A DNA stretch of 64,000 nt from Burkholderia metallica. Lineage in GTDB: Bacteria; Pseudomonadota; Gammaproteobacteria; Burkholderiales; Burkholderiaceae. The notes beneath the pieces were generated by a model that saw only the letters and a program-made list of their open reading frames with translations, did no database searches and was not told the DNA's origin. The stretch covers positions 868,001-932,000 of the forward strand of contig NZ_CADFDB010000001.1 in the NCBI RefSeq assembly GCF_902832845.1. Reading direction: 5' to 3'. Below, piece by piece: positions 52,045 to 60,692 of the stretch. Position 1 is the first letter of the stretch. Every line of letters starts with the position of its first letter. Made by a program: the position numbers and the translations under genes.

Positions 52045-52536
52045 TCAGTGCCGTTCGCCGAACAGCGATTCGAGCGGGTAGTGCCGTTTGACGAACGGCG
52101 ATTTGATGATCACGTAACTGAAATACTTCTCGATGCCGATGTTCTGCTCGAGCAGCCCTTCGACGATCGTCTGGTAATGGCTCACGCTGCGCGTGATGAA
52201 CTTCAGCAGGTAGTCGTAGCCGCCGCTCGCCAGGTGGCACTCGACGATCTCGTCGACGTTGCGGATCGCCGCGACGAAGCGGTCGAAATCCTCGCGGCGG
52301 TGGTCGGCGAGCGTGACCTCGGTGAACACGACCTGCACGTCGCCGAGCTTCTCGAGCTGGATGTGCGCGCCGTAGCCGCCGATGTAGCCGGCCTTCTCGA
52401 GCCGCTTCACACGGATCAGGCACGGGCTGGGCGACAGCCCGACCGCATCGGCCAGTTCGACGTTGGTCATGCGGCCGCGTTTTTGCAACTGGGAGAGGAT
52501 GCGCAGGTCGATGCGATCCAGCTTGCTGTCCGTCAT
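52045..52536 (-). CDS. Lrp/AsnC-family transcriptional regulator
   Basis: 163 residues: N-terminal helix-turn-helix (LDRIDLRILSQLQKRGRMTNVELADAVGLSPSPCLIRVKRLEKAGYI) and a C-terminal RAM ligand-binding domain with ASGGYDYLLKFITRSV. Its place between the aminotransferase and dehydrogenase genes, same strand, with gaps of 84 and 99 bases, implies it senses the amino acid these enzymes degrade and controls the operon. ATG 52536 is chosen as the family start; the ribosome site is weak. Confidence 0.92.
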   Translation of the reverse strand: MTDSKLDRIDLRILSQLQKRGRMTNVELADAVGLSPSPCLIRVKRLEKAGYIGGYGAHIQLEKLGDVQVVFTEVTLADHRREDFDRFVAAIRNVDEIVECHLASGGYDYLLKFITRSVSHYQTIVEGLLEQNIGIEKYFSYVIIKSPFVKRHYPLESLFGERH

Positions 52537-52620
52537 GTTCGCGTGAGAGGGAAAAATGGAATGTCCGGTTACTTTAGAGTCGATCGATAGCCGCCACAAG
52601 CCCGGCTTTCCCTTGGGCCG

Positions 52621-54021
52621 TCACGCCGGCTGCGCGTGCGCGGCGTCGAGCGCGCGCTGCACGCCCGGGTCGGCCAGCACGTCGTCGAGCGTCTTGCGCA
52701 CGCGTTCGAACATCAGGTCGAACTCGCCGGCCGTGAAGCTCAGCGCCGGCGCGAAACCGAGCACGCCGTCGCCGAACGCGCGAAACACCACGCCGTTCGC
52801 GTACGCGGCGGCCGCGATCTTGTCCGGTACGTTCAGCGCCGGGTCGAAGCGCGTCTTGCGCGCCTTGTCGGACACCAGTTCGAGCGCGCCGAGCAGGCCG
52901 ACCGACCGTGCGTCGCCGACGAGCGGATGCGCGCGCAGCGCATCGAGCCCCGCCGCGAAGCGCGGCGCCATCGCCTGGCCGTTCGCGAGCAGCCCGCCTT
53001 CGTGATAGAGCTTCAGCACTTCGAGGCCGATCGCCGCGCTGACCGGGTGCGCGGAATACGTATGCCCGTGACCGACCGCGGCCGATTCCGCGCGGCTGCC
53101 CGCGATGCCTTCGTAGATTTCGTCGGACATCAGCACTGCGCCCATCGGCGCATAGCCGGCGGTCAAGCCCTTCGCGACGGTCATCAGATCCGGATCGACC
53201 TGCTCGGTCTCGCACGCGAACAGCGGGCCCGTGCGGCCGAAGCCGGTGATCACCTCGTCGGCGACGAACAGGATGCCGAGGCGCCGGCAGGCGTCGCGCA
53301 TCGCCTTCAGCCAGCCGCGCGGCGGCACGATCACGCCGCCGGAACCCTGCACGGGCTCGCAGAAGAACGCGGCGACGTTGTCCGCGCCGAGTTCCGCGAC
53401 CTTTGCTTCGAGCGCGGCGACCGACGCGGCGATCAGCGCTTGCGGATCGTCGCCGAGCGGGTGGCGATACGGATAGGGGGACGGAATATGATGCTGGTCC
53501 GCGCGCGGCAGGTCGAAGTGGCGATGGAACGCGGGCAGCGCGGTGAGGCCGGCGCCGATCGACGACGAACCGTGATAGCCGCGTTCGAGCGCGATCATGT
53601 GCTTTTTCGACGGGCGGCCGGTCGCGTTGAAATAGTGCGTGATGAAGCGGATCGCGGAATCGACCGCATCCGACCCGCCGAGCGTGAAGTACACGCGGTT
53701 CAGCGACGGCGGTGCGAGCGAAGCGAGCCGTTCGGCGAGTTCGATCGCCGGCTGCGAACCGAAATGGAAATAGCCGGTCGCGTAGGGCAGCTTCTCCATT
53801 TGCTCGGCGGCGGCCTTCACGACGCTGTCGCGGCCGTAGCCGACGTTCACGCACCACAGGCCCGAGAACGCGTCGAGCAGCGTATGGCCGTCGGCGTCGC
53901 GCAGGAACACGCCGTCCGCGGATTCGAGCACCGTGACGCCGCGCGCCTCGTGTGCGCGGTAGTTGACGACGGGGTGGATCAGGTGTTGGCGATCGGCTTC
54001 GATCAGCGCGGCTTGGTTCAT
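52621..54021 (-). CDS. Class III omega-aminotransferase (GABA/beta-alanine:pyruvate type)
   Basis: A 466-residue PLP enzyme. Conserved features: LDAFSGLWCVNVGYGR, YFTLGGSDAVDSAIRF, HGSSSIGAGLT, ILFVADEVITGFGRTG with the PLP-pairing Asp, LMTVAKGLTAGYAPMGAVL with the PLP lysine, and HTYSAHPVSAAIGLEVLK. Members transfer the amino group of GABA, putrescine or beta-alanine to pyruvate. First gene of the operon with Lrp and succinate-semialdehyde dehydrogenase; GABA is the simplest substrate. The start is ATG 54021. Confidence 0.9.
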   Translation of the reverse strand: MNQAALIEADRQHLIHPVVNYRAHEARGVTVLESADGVFLRDADGHTLLDAFSGLWCVNVGYGRDSVVKAAAEQMEKLPYATGYFHFGSQPAIELAERLASLAPPSLNRVYFTLGGSDAVDSAIRFITHYFNATGRPSKKHMIALERGYHGSSSIGAGLTALPAFHRHFDLPRADQHHIPSPYPYRHPLGDDPQALIAASVAALEAKVAELGADNVAAFFCEPVQGSGGVIVPPRGWLKAMRDACRRLGILFVADEVITGFGRTGPLFACETEQVDPDLMTVAKGLTAGYAPMGAVLMSDEIYEGIAGSRAESAAVGHGHTYSAHPVSAAIGLEVLKLYHEGGLLANGQAMAPRFAAGLDALRAHPLVGDARSVGLLGALELVSDKARKTRFDPALNVPDKIAAAAYANGVVFRAFGDGVLGFAPALSFTAGEFDLMFERVRKTLDDVLADPGVQRALDAAHAQPA

Positions 54022-54182
54022 GGCGGGGCGGGACTCTCGTCGGTTGTCAGCGGTGAGTTCATGCTACCGGGCGAGAAATCCGCATGCGTCTTCAATTTGC
54101 CGCCTGAAACGTATGGTCGCGGCGTTTGCACGGGGCGCTTCGGCATTTTCTGCTGCGCGCCCCGCCGGGCCTCGCGAACGCG

Positions 54183-55109
54183 TCAGTAGCCGCGCGCGCG
54201 ATCGACGACGCCGATCATCGGCTGTCCTGCCCGATGACGCGCGAGGTTCTCGAGCACGGCGTCGACCGCCGTGTCGGGCCGCGTCGCGCTCGCGATGTGC
54301 GGCGTGATGCGAATGCGCGGATGCGTCCAGAACGGGTGGCCGGCCGGCAACGGTTCGGGGTCCGTCACATCGAGGATCGCGCTGTCGAGCCTGCCGCGCT
54401 CGAGCGCGGCGAGCAGCGCGGCCGCATCGAGCTGCGGGCCGCGCCCGACTTGCACGAGCGATGCGCCGGCCGGCAGCGCATCGAACACGCGCGCGCCGAG
54501 CAGGCCGCGCGTGCTGTCGGTGAGCGGCAGCAGGCAGATCAGGATGTCGGTGCGGGCCAGGAACGCATCGAGCGCCGCATCGCCCGCGTAGCAGTCGATG
54601 CCGTCGAGCGTGCGCGGCGTGCGGCTCCAGCCGGCGCACGGAAAACCGAAACGCCGCAGCGTGTCGAGCACGGCCTGCCCGAGCGTACCGAGCCCGAGCA
54701 CGCCGACGCGCCGCGACGCGGCCGCGCGAACCGGCTTTTCACGCCACACTTGTGCGCGCTGTTGCGCCGCATAGTCGAACAGGTCGCGATGGATGGTCAG
54801 CACCGCCTGCGTCACGTACTCGACCATCCCCTCGACGATGCCCGGCTCGATCATCCGCACGACAGGGATATGCGCGGGCACCCGCGACAGGTCGAACTGA
54901 TCGATGCCGGCGCCGACCGAGAACACGACCTCGAGATTCGGGAGCAGCGCGGCCGGGTCGTCCGGTGGCTGCCACGCGGCGAGGTAGCGCACTGCGTGCG
55001 GGTCGCCGACGTCCGGCCAGATCCGGAACGCGAGGTCGGGCGCGCGCTGGGCGAAGCGCTGCGCCCATTGCGCGCCGCGCACCGGGTCGGCCTTGTACAG
55101 GAAGCTCAT
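54183..55109 (-). CDS. ghrA: Glyoxylate/hydroxypyruvate reductase A
   Basis: A 308-residue D-2-hydroxyacid dehydrogenase of the GhrA group. N-terminal LEVVFSVGAGIDQFD, then the NAD(P) Rossmann motif GVLGLGTLGQAVLDTL with GWSRTPR (arginine after the second strand favours NADPH), LVQVGRGPQLD with catalytic Arg, and ITPHIASATRPD with catalytic His. It reduces glyoxylate and hydroxypyruvate. It follows the tandem acetyltransferase gene by 10 bases; GAGG lies eight bases before ATG 55109. Confidence 0.92.
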   Translation of the reverse strand: MSFLYKADPVRGAQWAQRFAQRAPDLAFRIWPDVGDPHAVRYLAAWQPPDDPAALLPNLEVVFSVGAGIDQFDLSRVPAHIPVVRMIEPGIVEGMVEYVTQAVLTIHRDLFDYAAQQRAQVWREKPVRAAASRRVGVLGLGTLGQAVLDTLRRFGFPCAGWSRTPRTLDGIDCYAGDAALDAFLARTDILICLLPLTDSTRGLLGARVFDALPAGASLVQVGRGPQLDAAALLAALERGRLDSAILDVTDPEPLPAGHPFWTHPRIRITPHIASATRPDTAVDAVLENLARHRAGQPMIGVVDRARGY

Positions 55110-55119
55110 CGTGCGTGCC

Positions 55120-55980
55120 TCAGCCGAGCGCCTGGCTGACGATCGCGAACGTGCGCAGCGCGGGATCGCGTGCGGGCGCCGCGCCGCGCGCCATCGCGAC
55201 GACGGTATCGACGCGCGGCAGGCCGAGCCCCTGCAGCCAGTCCGACAGCCCGCTGTCGCCCGGCACGTCGAGGCGCACGAACATGCCTTCGTGCAGGGCG
55301 AGCCAGTGGCTGATCAGCGCCTGCGCACGCAGTGCGTCCGGGGCGACGACCGGGCCGATCACATGGCCGCGGCCGAAGCGGCGAAACAGCGCGAAGCCGA
55401 GCAGTTCGCCGTCGCGATCGAGCGCAATCCCGTTCGCGACGTCGAGCAGCGCATCGATCACCGGATCGCGCGGATAACCGGCCGCGCGCGACGCGAGCGC
55501 GGCGAGCCGCGGGCCGTCGTTGGTGCCGAGCGGCCGAAGGCGCTCGCCGGGCGGCAGCGAAATCAGCGGCGGCTGGAATGCGGCGCCCTGGTGCTGATCG
55601 ATCGTATCGATCGCATTGAATCCGAATTTGACGTACAGCGGTTCGCCCGCCGGCGTCGCATGCAGAAAGATGGTCCGCGTGCCGAGGCTGTCGACCACGC
55701 GGGCGAGCAGTTCGCGGCCGATGCCGCGGCCCTGGTGCTGGGGCGACACGATGACCATGCCGAGCGACGCGTGTGTTTCGCCGAAGCGCCATCCCAGCGC
55801 GGTACCGACGACGCCGGTTTCGTCCTCGGCGACGAAGCCGCTGCCGAGCTGGAACACGAAGCGCCAGTCGTCGAGCCGGTGCGGCCACTTGACTGCCTCC
55901 GACAGCCGATGCGCGGCGGGCAGGTCGGTTTCGGCGAACGGGCGATAGATAAGCCTGCGGGGAGAATTGAGGTCGGACAC
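55120..55980 (-). CDS. Tandem GNAT acetyltransferase
   Basis: 286 residues with two GNAT modules. The first (about 8-145) has the full acetyl-CoA site, LGMVIVSPQHQGRGIGRELLARVVDSLG; the second (about 165-286) lacks the RGxG loop and resembles the C-terminal accessory domain of these enzymes (YPRDPVIDALLDVANGIALDRDGELLGFALFRRFG). The start is a GTG at 55980 with GGAGT six bases before. It is the promoter-proximal gene of a two-gene operon with ghrA. The substrate is unknown. Confidence 0.83.
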   Translation of the reverse strand: MSDLNSPRRLIYRPFAETDLPAAHRLSEAVKWPHRLDDWRFVFQLGSGFVAEDETGVVGTALGWRFGETHASLGMVIVSPQHQGRGIGRELLARVVDSLGTRTIFLHATPAGEPLYVKFGFNAIDTIDQHQGAAFQPPLISLPPGERLRPLGTNDGPRLAALASRAAGYPRDPVIDALLDVANGIALDRDGELLGFALFRRFGRGHVIGPVVAPDALRAQALISHWLALHEGMFVRLDVPGDSGLSDWLQGLGLPRVDTVVAMARGAAPARDPALRTFAIVSQALG

Positions 55981-56445
55981 GCCGGACTCCGGATGGGTGG
56001 AAATGACGCTGCCACTGTGCCAGCGGCGACGCGGTGCGGATAGGACGATTCGCTTGTTTTCCGGGTTCGGACGGCAGCCGGGCAAGATCGATGCAAACCC
56101 GCTCGATCGGCGCGGACGAACGCGCATATCGTGCCGGCGCGCGGCGCCGATCCGGCAACTCCTGCTGTGGGAATGCCACTACGATGAAGTCACGGTGTCG
56201 CTGCCGCTTGCAGACGAGCCGCATCGGCCGGCAGCCTGCCCGGGTTTTCGCGAGGCTTGCCGGCCGGGCCGGCCGCACCAGCCGGATCGTGCCGCACATC
56301 GTGCTGCATCGGCCGGGCAACTCGCGGCGATTGTGCGTTTCGCGCGGCGCCGAACGATGCGCGAACGCCTTTTTGCCCTGATTCAATATCGTCAAACCCA
56401 GCCCGTCCCCGGCCCGCCGGGGCTTCACACCGACAGGACGTCACC
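55981..56445. other. 465-base divergent spacer
   Basis: Between the GNAT start (leftward) and the HAD gene (rightward). The HAD open frame extends into it without a ribosome site. No palindrome, repeat or promoter could be assigned with confidence. Confidence 0.4.
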
Positions 56446-57114
56446 ATGATCCAATTTGAACCGAAGTTCATCACGTTCGACTGCTACGGCACGCTGACCC
56501 GCTTCCAGATGGCCGAGCTGGCACGCGAGATTTACGCGGACCGGCTGTCGCCGGCCGCGATGGAGGACTTCGTGCGCGCGTTCGCCGCATATCGGCTCGA
56601 CGAGGTGCTCGGCGCGTGGAAGCCGTACCGCGACGTCCTCGTCAACGCGATCCGTCGCACCTGCGCGCGGGTCGGCGTGACGTTCGACGAAGCCGAGGCC
56701 GAGCGTTTCTATCATGCGGTTCCGACCTGGGGCCCGCATCCGGACGTGCCGGCCGGCCTGTCGCGACTCGCGAAGAAGTACAAGCTGGTGATCCTGTCGA
56801 ACGCAATGGACGAACAGATCATGAGCAACGTCGACAAGCTCGGCGCGCCGTTCCATGCGGTGTTCACCGCGCAGCAGGCGCAGTCGTACAAGCCGCGGAT
56901 GCAGGGTTTCGAATACATGTTCGGCAAGCTCGGCTGCAAGCCCGAAGACGTGCTGCACGTGTCGTCGAGCCTGCGCTACGACCTGATGACGGCCGAGGAT
57001 CTCGGCATCAAGCACAAGGCGTTCGTCAATCGCGGTCACGAGCCCGGCACGCCGTTCTACAACTATTACGAAGTGTCGGACATCGGCCAGCTCGCGACGC
57101 AGCTCGGGCTGTAA
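56446..57114 (+). CDS. HAD-superfamily hydrolase, haloacid dehalogenase type II
   Basis: 222 residues. Motif I FITFDCYGTLT with nucleophile Asp12, motif II LVILSNAMDEQI, motif III Lys in AQSYKPRMQGFEYM, and motif IV VSSSLRYDLMTAEDLGIKHKAFVNRG. Length and motifs fit (S)-2-haloacid dehalogenase type II, which hydrolyses 2-halo-alkanoates; the active-site Arg/Asn set cannot be checked by eye, so a general phosphatase is possible. AGGACG precedes ATG 56446. It lies upstream of an amine/peptide transporter operon but is separated from it by 928 bases. Confidence 0.87.
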   Translation: MIQFEPKFITFDCYGTLTRFQMAELAREIYADRLSPAAMEDFVRAFAAYRLDEVLGAWKPYRDVLVNAIRRTCARVGVTFDEAEAERFYHAVPTWGPHPDVPAGLSRLAKKYKLVILSNAMDEQIMSNVDKLGAPFHAVFTAQQAQSYKPRMQGFEYMFGKLGCKPEDVLHVSSSLRYDLMTAEDLGIKHKAFVNRGHEPGTPFYNYYEVSDIGQLATQLGL

Positions 57115-58042
57115 CGCACCTGCGTCGGCTTGCGTGGCGGGCCGCGTAGTCGTTGCATACGCTGCGCGGCGCGCCGATTTCCGGCCGTCGCTACGCAATC
57201 GTCGTTCTTCTGGCGAAGGCCGAGCATCCGGTCGGTTCGCATCGCACGATGCTGGCAGGCGGCCCGCTCGGGCGGGAGCAGGCTCGGGCCGTGCCGTCGC
57301 CGCTCGACGCGAACGCGACGAGTGCCTGCTACCCGGTGCCGGCCCGACGGTCTTGCGCCGTTTGCAGGCCACCGGTGCATCACGTCACCTCCGTCACGCC
57401 ACGCCGGAACGCTTCCCGTGTGCGCGCCAGCATGCCGGTGCCGGGTCGCCGCACGGAATCACATGCTCGACGGCTCGGCCCGCGTGCGCGCCCGGTTTCC
57501 GGTCACGCCGGCCGCCTTCCGGTCCTCACCCAAAGCCGCTTCGATCGCGCGGCAATCTTCCGATTTTTCACGCCCGGGTTCGGTCGCGACCGTCCTCCGC
57601 CGACGCATGCCGATGCGACGGCCGGCCGCGGCATTTCGCTCGTTTCGGCCGCCGCGGGCGCGCGGGCGCGCTTTCGACACAAATGTGCAGTTTGCGCGAG
57701 CCAAACGCGCTCCGGATGCCGAACGGGCAATTTTGTCGGTGCAATCTGCGGCGCGCGTCGCTTTACGATTTCCTTCATCGGCACGGCAAGCGCAGTTGCG
57801 GCGACACGGCGTCCGCCAAACGGCGATCCGCGCGGTACGCAGCGAATCATGCTGCGCGGGCGGCCCAAAACGGTCGATTCGTATCGTGCGGGCGGCCCGA
57901 ATCGCGACAAACCGCATTTTGGCGGTGCTTAAATGAATTGCATGCGCACGACGTTGCACCCGCGACCAGCACGCGGATGCGGCGAAATTGAAGAACCACG
58001 CTGGACCCCGTGACCCACTTTCTACAGTCAGGAGCAGTTCGG
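57115..58042 (+). other. 928-base gene-free region upstream of the transporter operon
   Basis: The longest non-coding stretch in the window. All three rightward frames stay open for about 780 bases, a typical GC artefact, and none has a ribosome site. It contains the motif TTTTGGCGGTGCTTAAATGA (57917-57936) and a related half at 57727-57745, so it is probably a long control region or leader. Confidence 0.45.
57914..57938 (+). promoter_or_regulatory. Shared upstream motif, copy 1
   Basis: GCATTTTGGCGGTGCTTAAA followed by TGAAT aligns with the sequence at 63605-63631 over about 24 bases with four or five differences (core TTTTG-N-CGGTG-N-TTAAATGA). It ends 104 bases before the transporter operon ATG. 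It is likely a common regulator or promoter element of the two amine-catabolism transcripts. Confidence 0.5.
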
Positions 58043-59629
58043 ATGAGCGACGATATCGACAACGGCGGCGGCAACAACGGCTTCACGCGCCGCGACATGA
58101 TGCGGGTCATGGCGGCGAGCGGCATGATGGCAGCCGGCGCCGGCGGGCTGCTGGTCAATCCGCGGACGGCCTTCGCCGCACCCGCCCCGAAGCGCGGCGG
58201 CAAGATCCGGGTTGCGAACGAATCGAGCTCGACGGCCGACACGCTCGACCCGGCCAAGGGCTCGACGGGCGCCGACTACATCCGCTTCTTCATGTTCTAC
58301 AGCGGCCTCACGCAGCTGGATCAAAGCCTCACGCCGCAGATGAACCTGGCCGAGTCGCTGCATACGACCGACGCGAAGACGTGGGTCATCAAGCTGCGCA
58401 AGGGCGTCACGTTCCACGACGGGAAGCCGGTCACGCCGGCCGACGTGGTGTTTTCGCTGATGCGTCACAAGAATCCGGCCACCGCGTCGAAGGTCAAGAC
58501 GCTCGCCGACCAGTTCGCGGACGCGAAGGCGAGCGGCCCGGACGAAGTCACGCTCACGCTCGTCAGCGCGAACGCCGATCTGCCGGTGATCCTCGCGACG
58601 CCGCAGCTGGTGATCTGCAAGGACGGCACGACCGACTTCGCGACCGGCGTCGGCTGCGGCCCGTACAAGCTGAAGTCGTTCAAGCCGGGCGTGTCGACCG
58701 TCGGCGTGCGCAACGACAGCTACTTCAAGCCGGGCATGCCGTATCTCGACGAGATCGAACTGATCGGCATCACCGACAGCGCCGCGCGCCTGAACGCGCT
58801 GCTGTCGGGCGACGTGCACCTGATCAACGCGATCGACCCGCGCTCGACGCAGCGGGTCGCGTCCACGCCCGGCTACGCGCTGAAGGAAACCAAGTCGGGG
58901 CTCTATACCGATCTGATCATGCGCAGCGAAAACCCGATCACCGCGAATCCGGATTTCGTCGAAGGCATGAAATACCTGTTCGATCGCGAGCAGATCCGCT
59001 CGGCGGTGTTCCGCGGCTACGCGGTGATCGGCAACGACCAGCCGATCCCGCCCGGACATCGCTACTTCAACGCGGCGCTGCCGCAGCGGCCGCACGATCC
59101 GGACAAGGCGAAGTTCCTGTTCCAGAAGGCCGGCGCGCTCGGCACCGCGCTGCCGCCGATCTATGCGACGTCGGATGCGAACGGCTCGATCGAGATGGCC
59201 GTGCTGCTGCAGCAGGCCGGCCAGAAAATCGGCCTCAACCTGCAGGTGAACCGCGTGTCGGCCGACGGCTACTGGTCGAACCACTGGATGAAGCATCCGC
59301 TCGGCTTCGGCAACATCAACCCGCGCTCGAGCGCCGACGTGCTGTTCACGCAGTTCTTCAAATCCGATGCACCGTGGAACGAGTCGGGCTGGAAGAACGC
59401 GAAGTTCGACCAGTTGCTGCTCGCCGCGCGCTCGGAGACCGACGATGCGAAGCGCAAGCAGATGTATGGCGACATGCAGACGATCGTCTCGCAGCAGGGC
59501 AGGGTCGGCATTCCGGCGTTCATCAGCTTCCTGGACGGCTACGACAAGCGCGTCGGCGGCCTGGGTTCGATTCCGACCGGCGGGATGATGGGCTTCATGT
59601 TCGCCGAGCACGTGTGGTGGAACGCTTGA
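58043..59629 (+). CDS. Peptide/amine ABC transporter substrate-binding protein (family 5)
   Basis: 528 residues. A twin-arginine signal (FTRRDMMRVMAASGMMAAGAG) is unusual for this family and means the protein may be exported folded. Family 5 features: LRKGVTFHDGKPVTPADVVFSLMRHK, GPYKLKSFKPG, YLDEIELIGITDSAARLNALLSGDVHL and MKYLFDREQIRSAVF. It delivers peptides, opines or modified amines to the importer encoded downstream. ATG 58043 has AGGAG eight bases before; the GTG frame 11 codons earlier is not needed. The first gene of a four-gene transporter operon. Confidence 0.9.
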   Translation: MSDDIDNGGGNNGFTRRDMMRVMAASGMMAAGAGGLLVNPRTAFAAPAPKRGGKIRVANESSSTADTLDPAKGSTGADYIRFFMFYSGLTQLDQSLTPQMNLAESLHTTDAKTWVIKLRKGVTFHDGKPVTPADVVFSLMRHKNPATASKVKTLADQFADAKASGPDEVTLTLVSANADLPVILATPQLVICKDGTTDFATGVGCGPYKLKSFKPGVSTVGVRNDSYFKPGMPYLDEIELIGITDSAARLNALLSGDVHLINAIDPRSTQRVASTPGYALKETKSGLYTDLIMRSENPITANPDFVEGMKYLFDREQIRSAVFRGYAVIGNDQPIPPGHRYFNAALPQRPHDPDKAKFLFQKAGALGTALPPIYATSDANGSIEMAVLLQQAGQKIGLNLQVNRVSADGYWSNHWMKHPLGFGNINPRSSADVLFTQFFKSDAPWNESGWKNAKFDQLLLAARSETDDAKRKQMYGDMQTIVSQQGRVGIPAFISFLDGYDKRVGGLGSIPTGGMMGFMFAEHVWWNA

Positions 59630-59649
59630 CGCCATCGCGTGCCGATGCC

Positions 59650-59685
59650 GCGCAGCCGGGGCGGTGGCCCGCACCGGCTGTGCGC
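59650..59685 (+). repeat. Intercistronic hairpin after the binding-protein gene
   Basis: GCGCAGCCGG pairs with CCGGCTGTGCGC (one 2-base bulge) across a 14-base loop, between binding-protein stop and permease start. Such hairpins commonly stabilise the binding-protein part of the message so it is made in excess. Confidence 0.45.
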
Positions 59686-59708
59686 GACCTTTCCCGGAGT
59701 GCCGCTTC

Positions 59709-60662
59709 ATGAATCGAATCCTGCTTGGAATGATCGGCCGGCGCATCGCGGTCACCGCGCTGACGCTGCTGATCGTGTCCGCGATCATCTTCACGATCAC
59801 GAACCTGCTGCCGGGCGACGCCGCCCAGGCCGCGCTCGGCCAGTCGGCGACGCCCGAGACGGTTGCCGCGCTGCGCCAGCAGTTCGGCCTCGACATGCCG
59901 GCGCACGTGCGCTACCTGCACTGGCTCACGGGCTTGCTGCACGGCGATTTCGGCCGTTCGCTGTCAGGCGACATGCCGGTGTCGGAGATGATCGGTGGGC
60001 GTCTGCCGAAGTCGCTCGCGCTCGCGGCGATCACGACCGCTGTGTCGGTGCCGATCGCGCTGCTGCTCGGGATACTCGCAGCGGTCAAGCGCGAGTCGGT
60101 GGTCGACCGCGCGATCAGCCTCGGCACGCTGTCGCTCGTCGCGACGCCGGAATTCCTGATCGCAACCGTCGCGGTGCTCGTATTCGCGGTGAAGCTGCGC
60201 TGGCTGTCCGCGCTGTCGTACAGCGGGCCGATCGAAAGCTTTCACGATTTCCTGCGCGCCTATGCGATGCCGGTGCTCACGCTGTGCGCGGTCGTGATCG
60301 CGCAGATGGCGCGGATGACGCGCGCCGCGGTGATCGAGCAGCTGAGCGCATCGTATGTCGAGATGGCCGTGCTCAAGGGCGCGAGCCCCGCGCGCGTCGT
60401 GCTGCGTCATGCGCTGCCGAACGCGATCGGGCCGATCGCCAATGCGGTCGCATTGAGCCTGTCGTATCTGCTCGGCGGCGTGATCGTCGTCGAGACGATC
60501 TTCAACTATCCGGGCCTCGCGAGCCTGATGGTCGATGCCGTCGGCAACCGCGATTTCCCGCTGGTTCAGGCCTGCACGCTGATCTTCTGCGTCGCTTACC
60601 TGACGCTCGTGCTGTTTGCCGACCTGTGCTCGATCGTGTCGAACCCGAGACTGCGGACCTGA
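59709..60662 (+). CDS. ABC transporter permease (DppB type)
   Basis: 317 residues with about six membrane helices. N-terminal IGRRIAVTALTLLIVSAIIFTITNLLPGD and LRQQFGLDMPAHVRYLHWL are classical for DppB/OppB, as is the coupling loop YVEMAVLKGASPARVVLRHALPNAIGP. It forms the membrane channel with the next permease. GGAG lies nine bases upstream of ATG 59709. Confidence 0.93.
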   Translation: MNRILLGMIGRRIAVTALTLLIVSAIIFTITNLLPGDAAQAALGQSATPETVAALRQQFGLDMPAHVRYLHWLTGLLHGDFGRSLSGDMPVSEMIGGRLPKSLALAAITTAVSVPIALLLGILAAVKRESVVDRAISLGTLSLVATPEFLIATVAVLVFAVKLRWLSALSYSGPIESFHDFLRAYAMPVLTLCAVVIAQMARMTRAAVIEQLSASYVEMAVLKGASPARVVLRHALPNAIGPIANAVALSLSYLLGGVIVVETIFNYPGLASLMVDAVGNRDFPLVQACTLIFCVAYLTLVLFADLCSIVSNPRLRT

Positions 60663-60692
60663 GCGCCCCGTATTCCTTCCGAGATGCCCCCC

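Noticed and set aside
57153-57932. Three overlapping rightward open frames of about 260-285 codons
   Set aside because: All three phases are open together over the same bases, a GC artefact; the products are arginine/alanine-rich without motifs, and none has a ribosome site.
57919-57943. TTGGCGGTGCTTAAATGAATTGC considered as a sigma-54 promoter
   Set aside because: The spacing from GG does not give GC after 10 bases, so the obligatory -24/-12 geometry fails.
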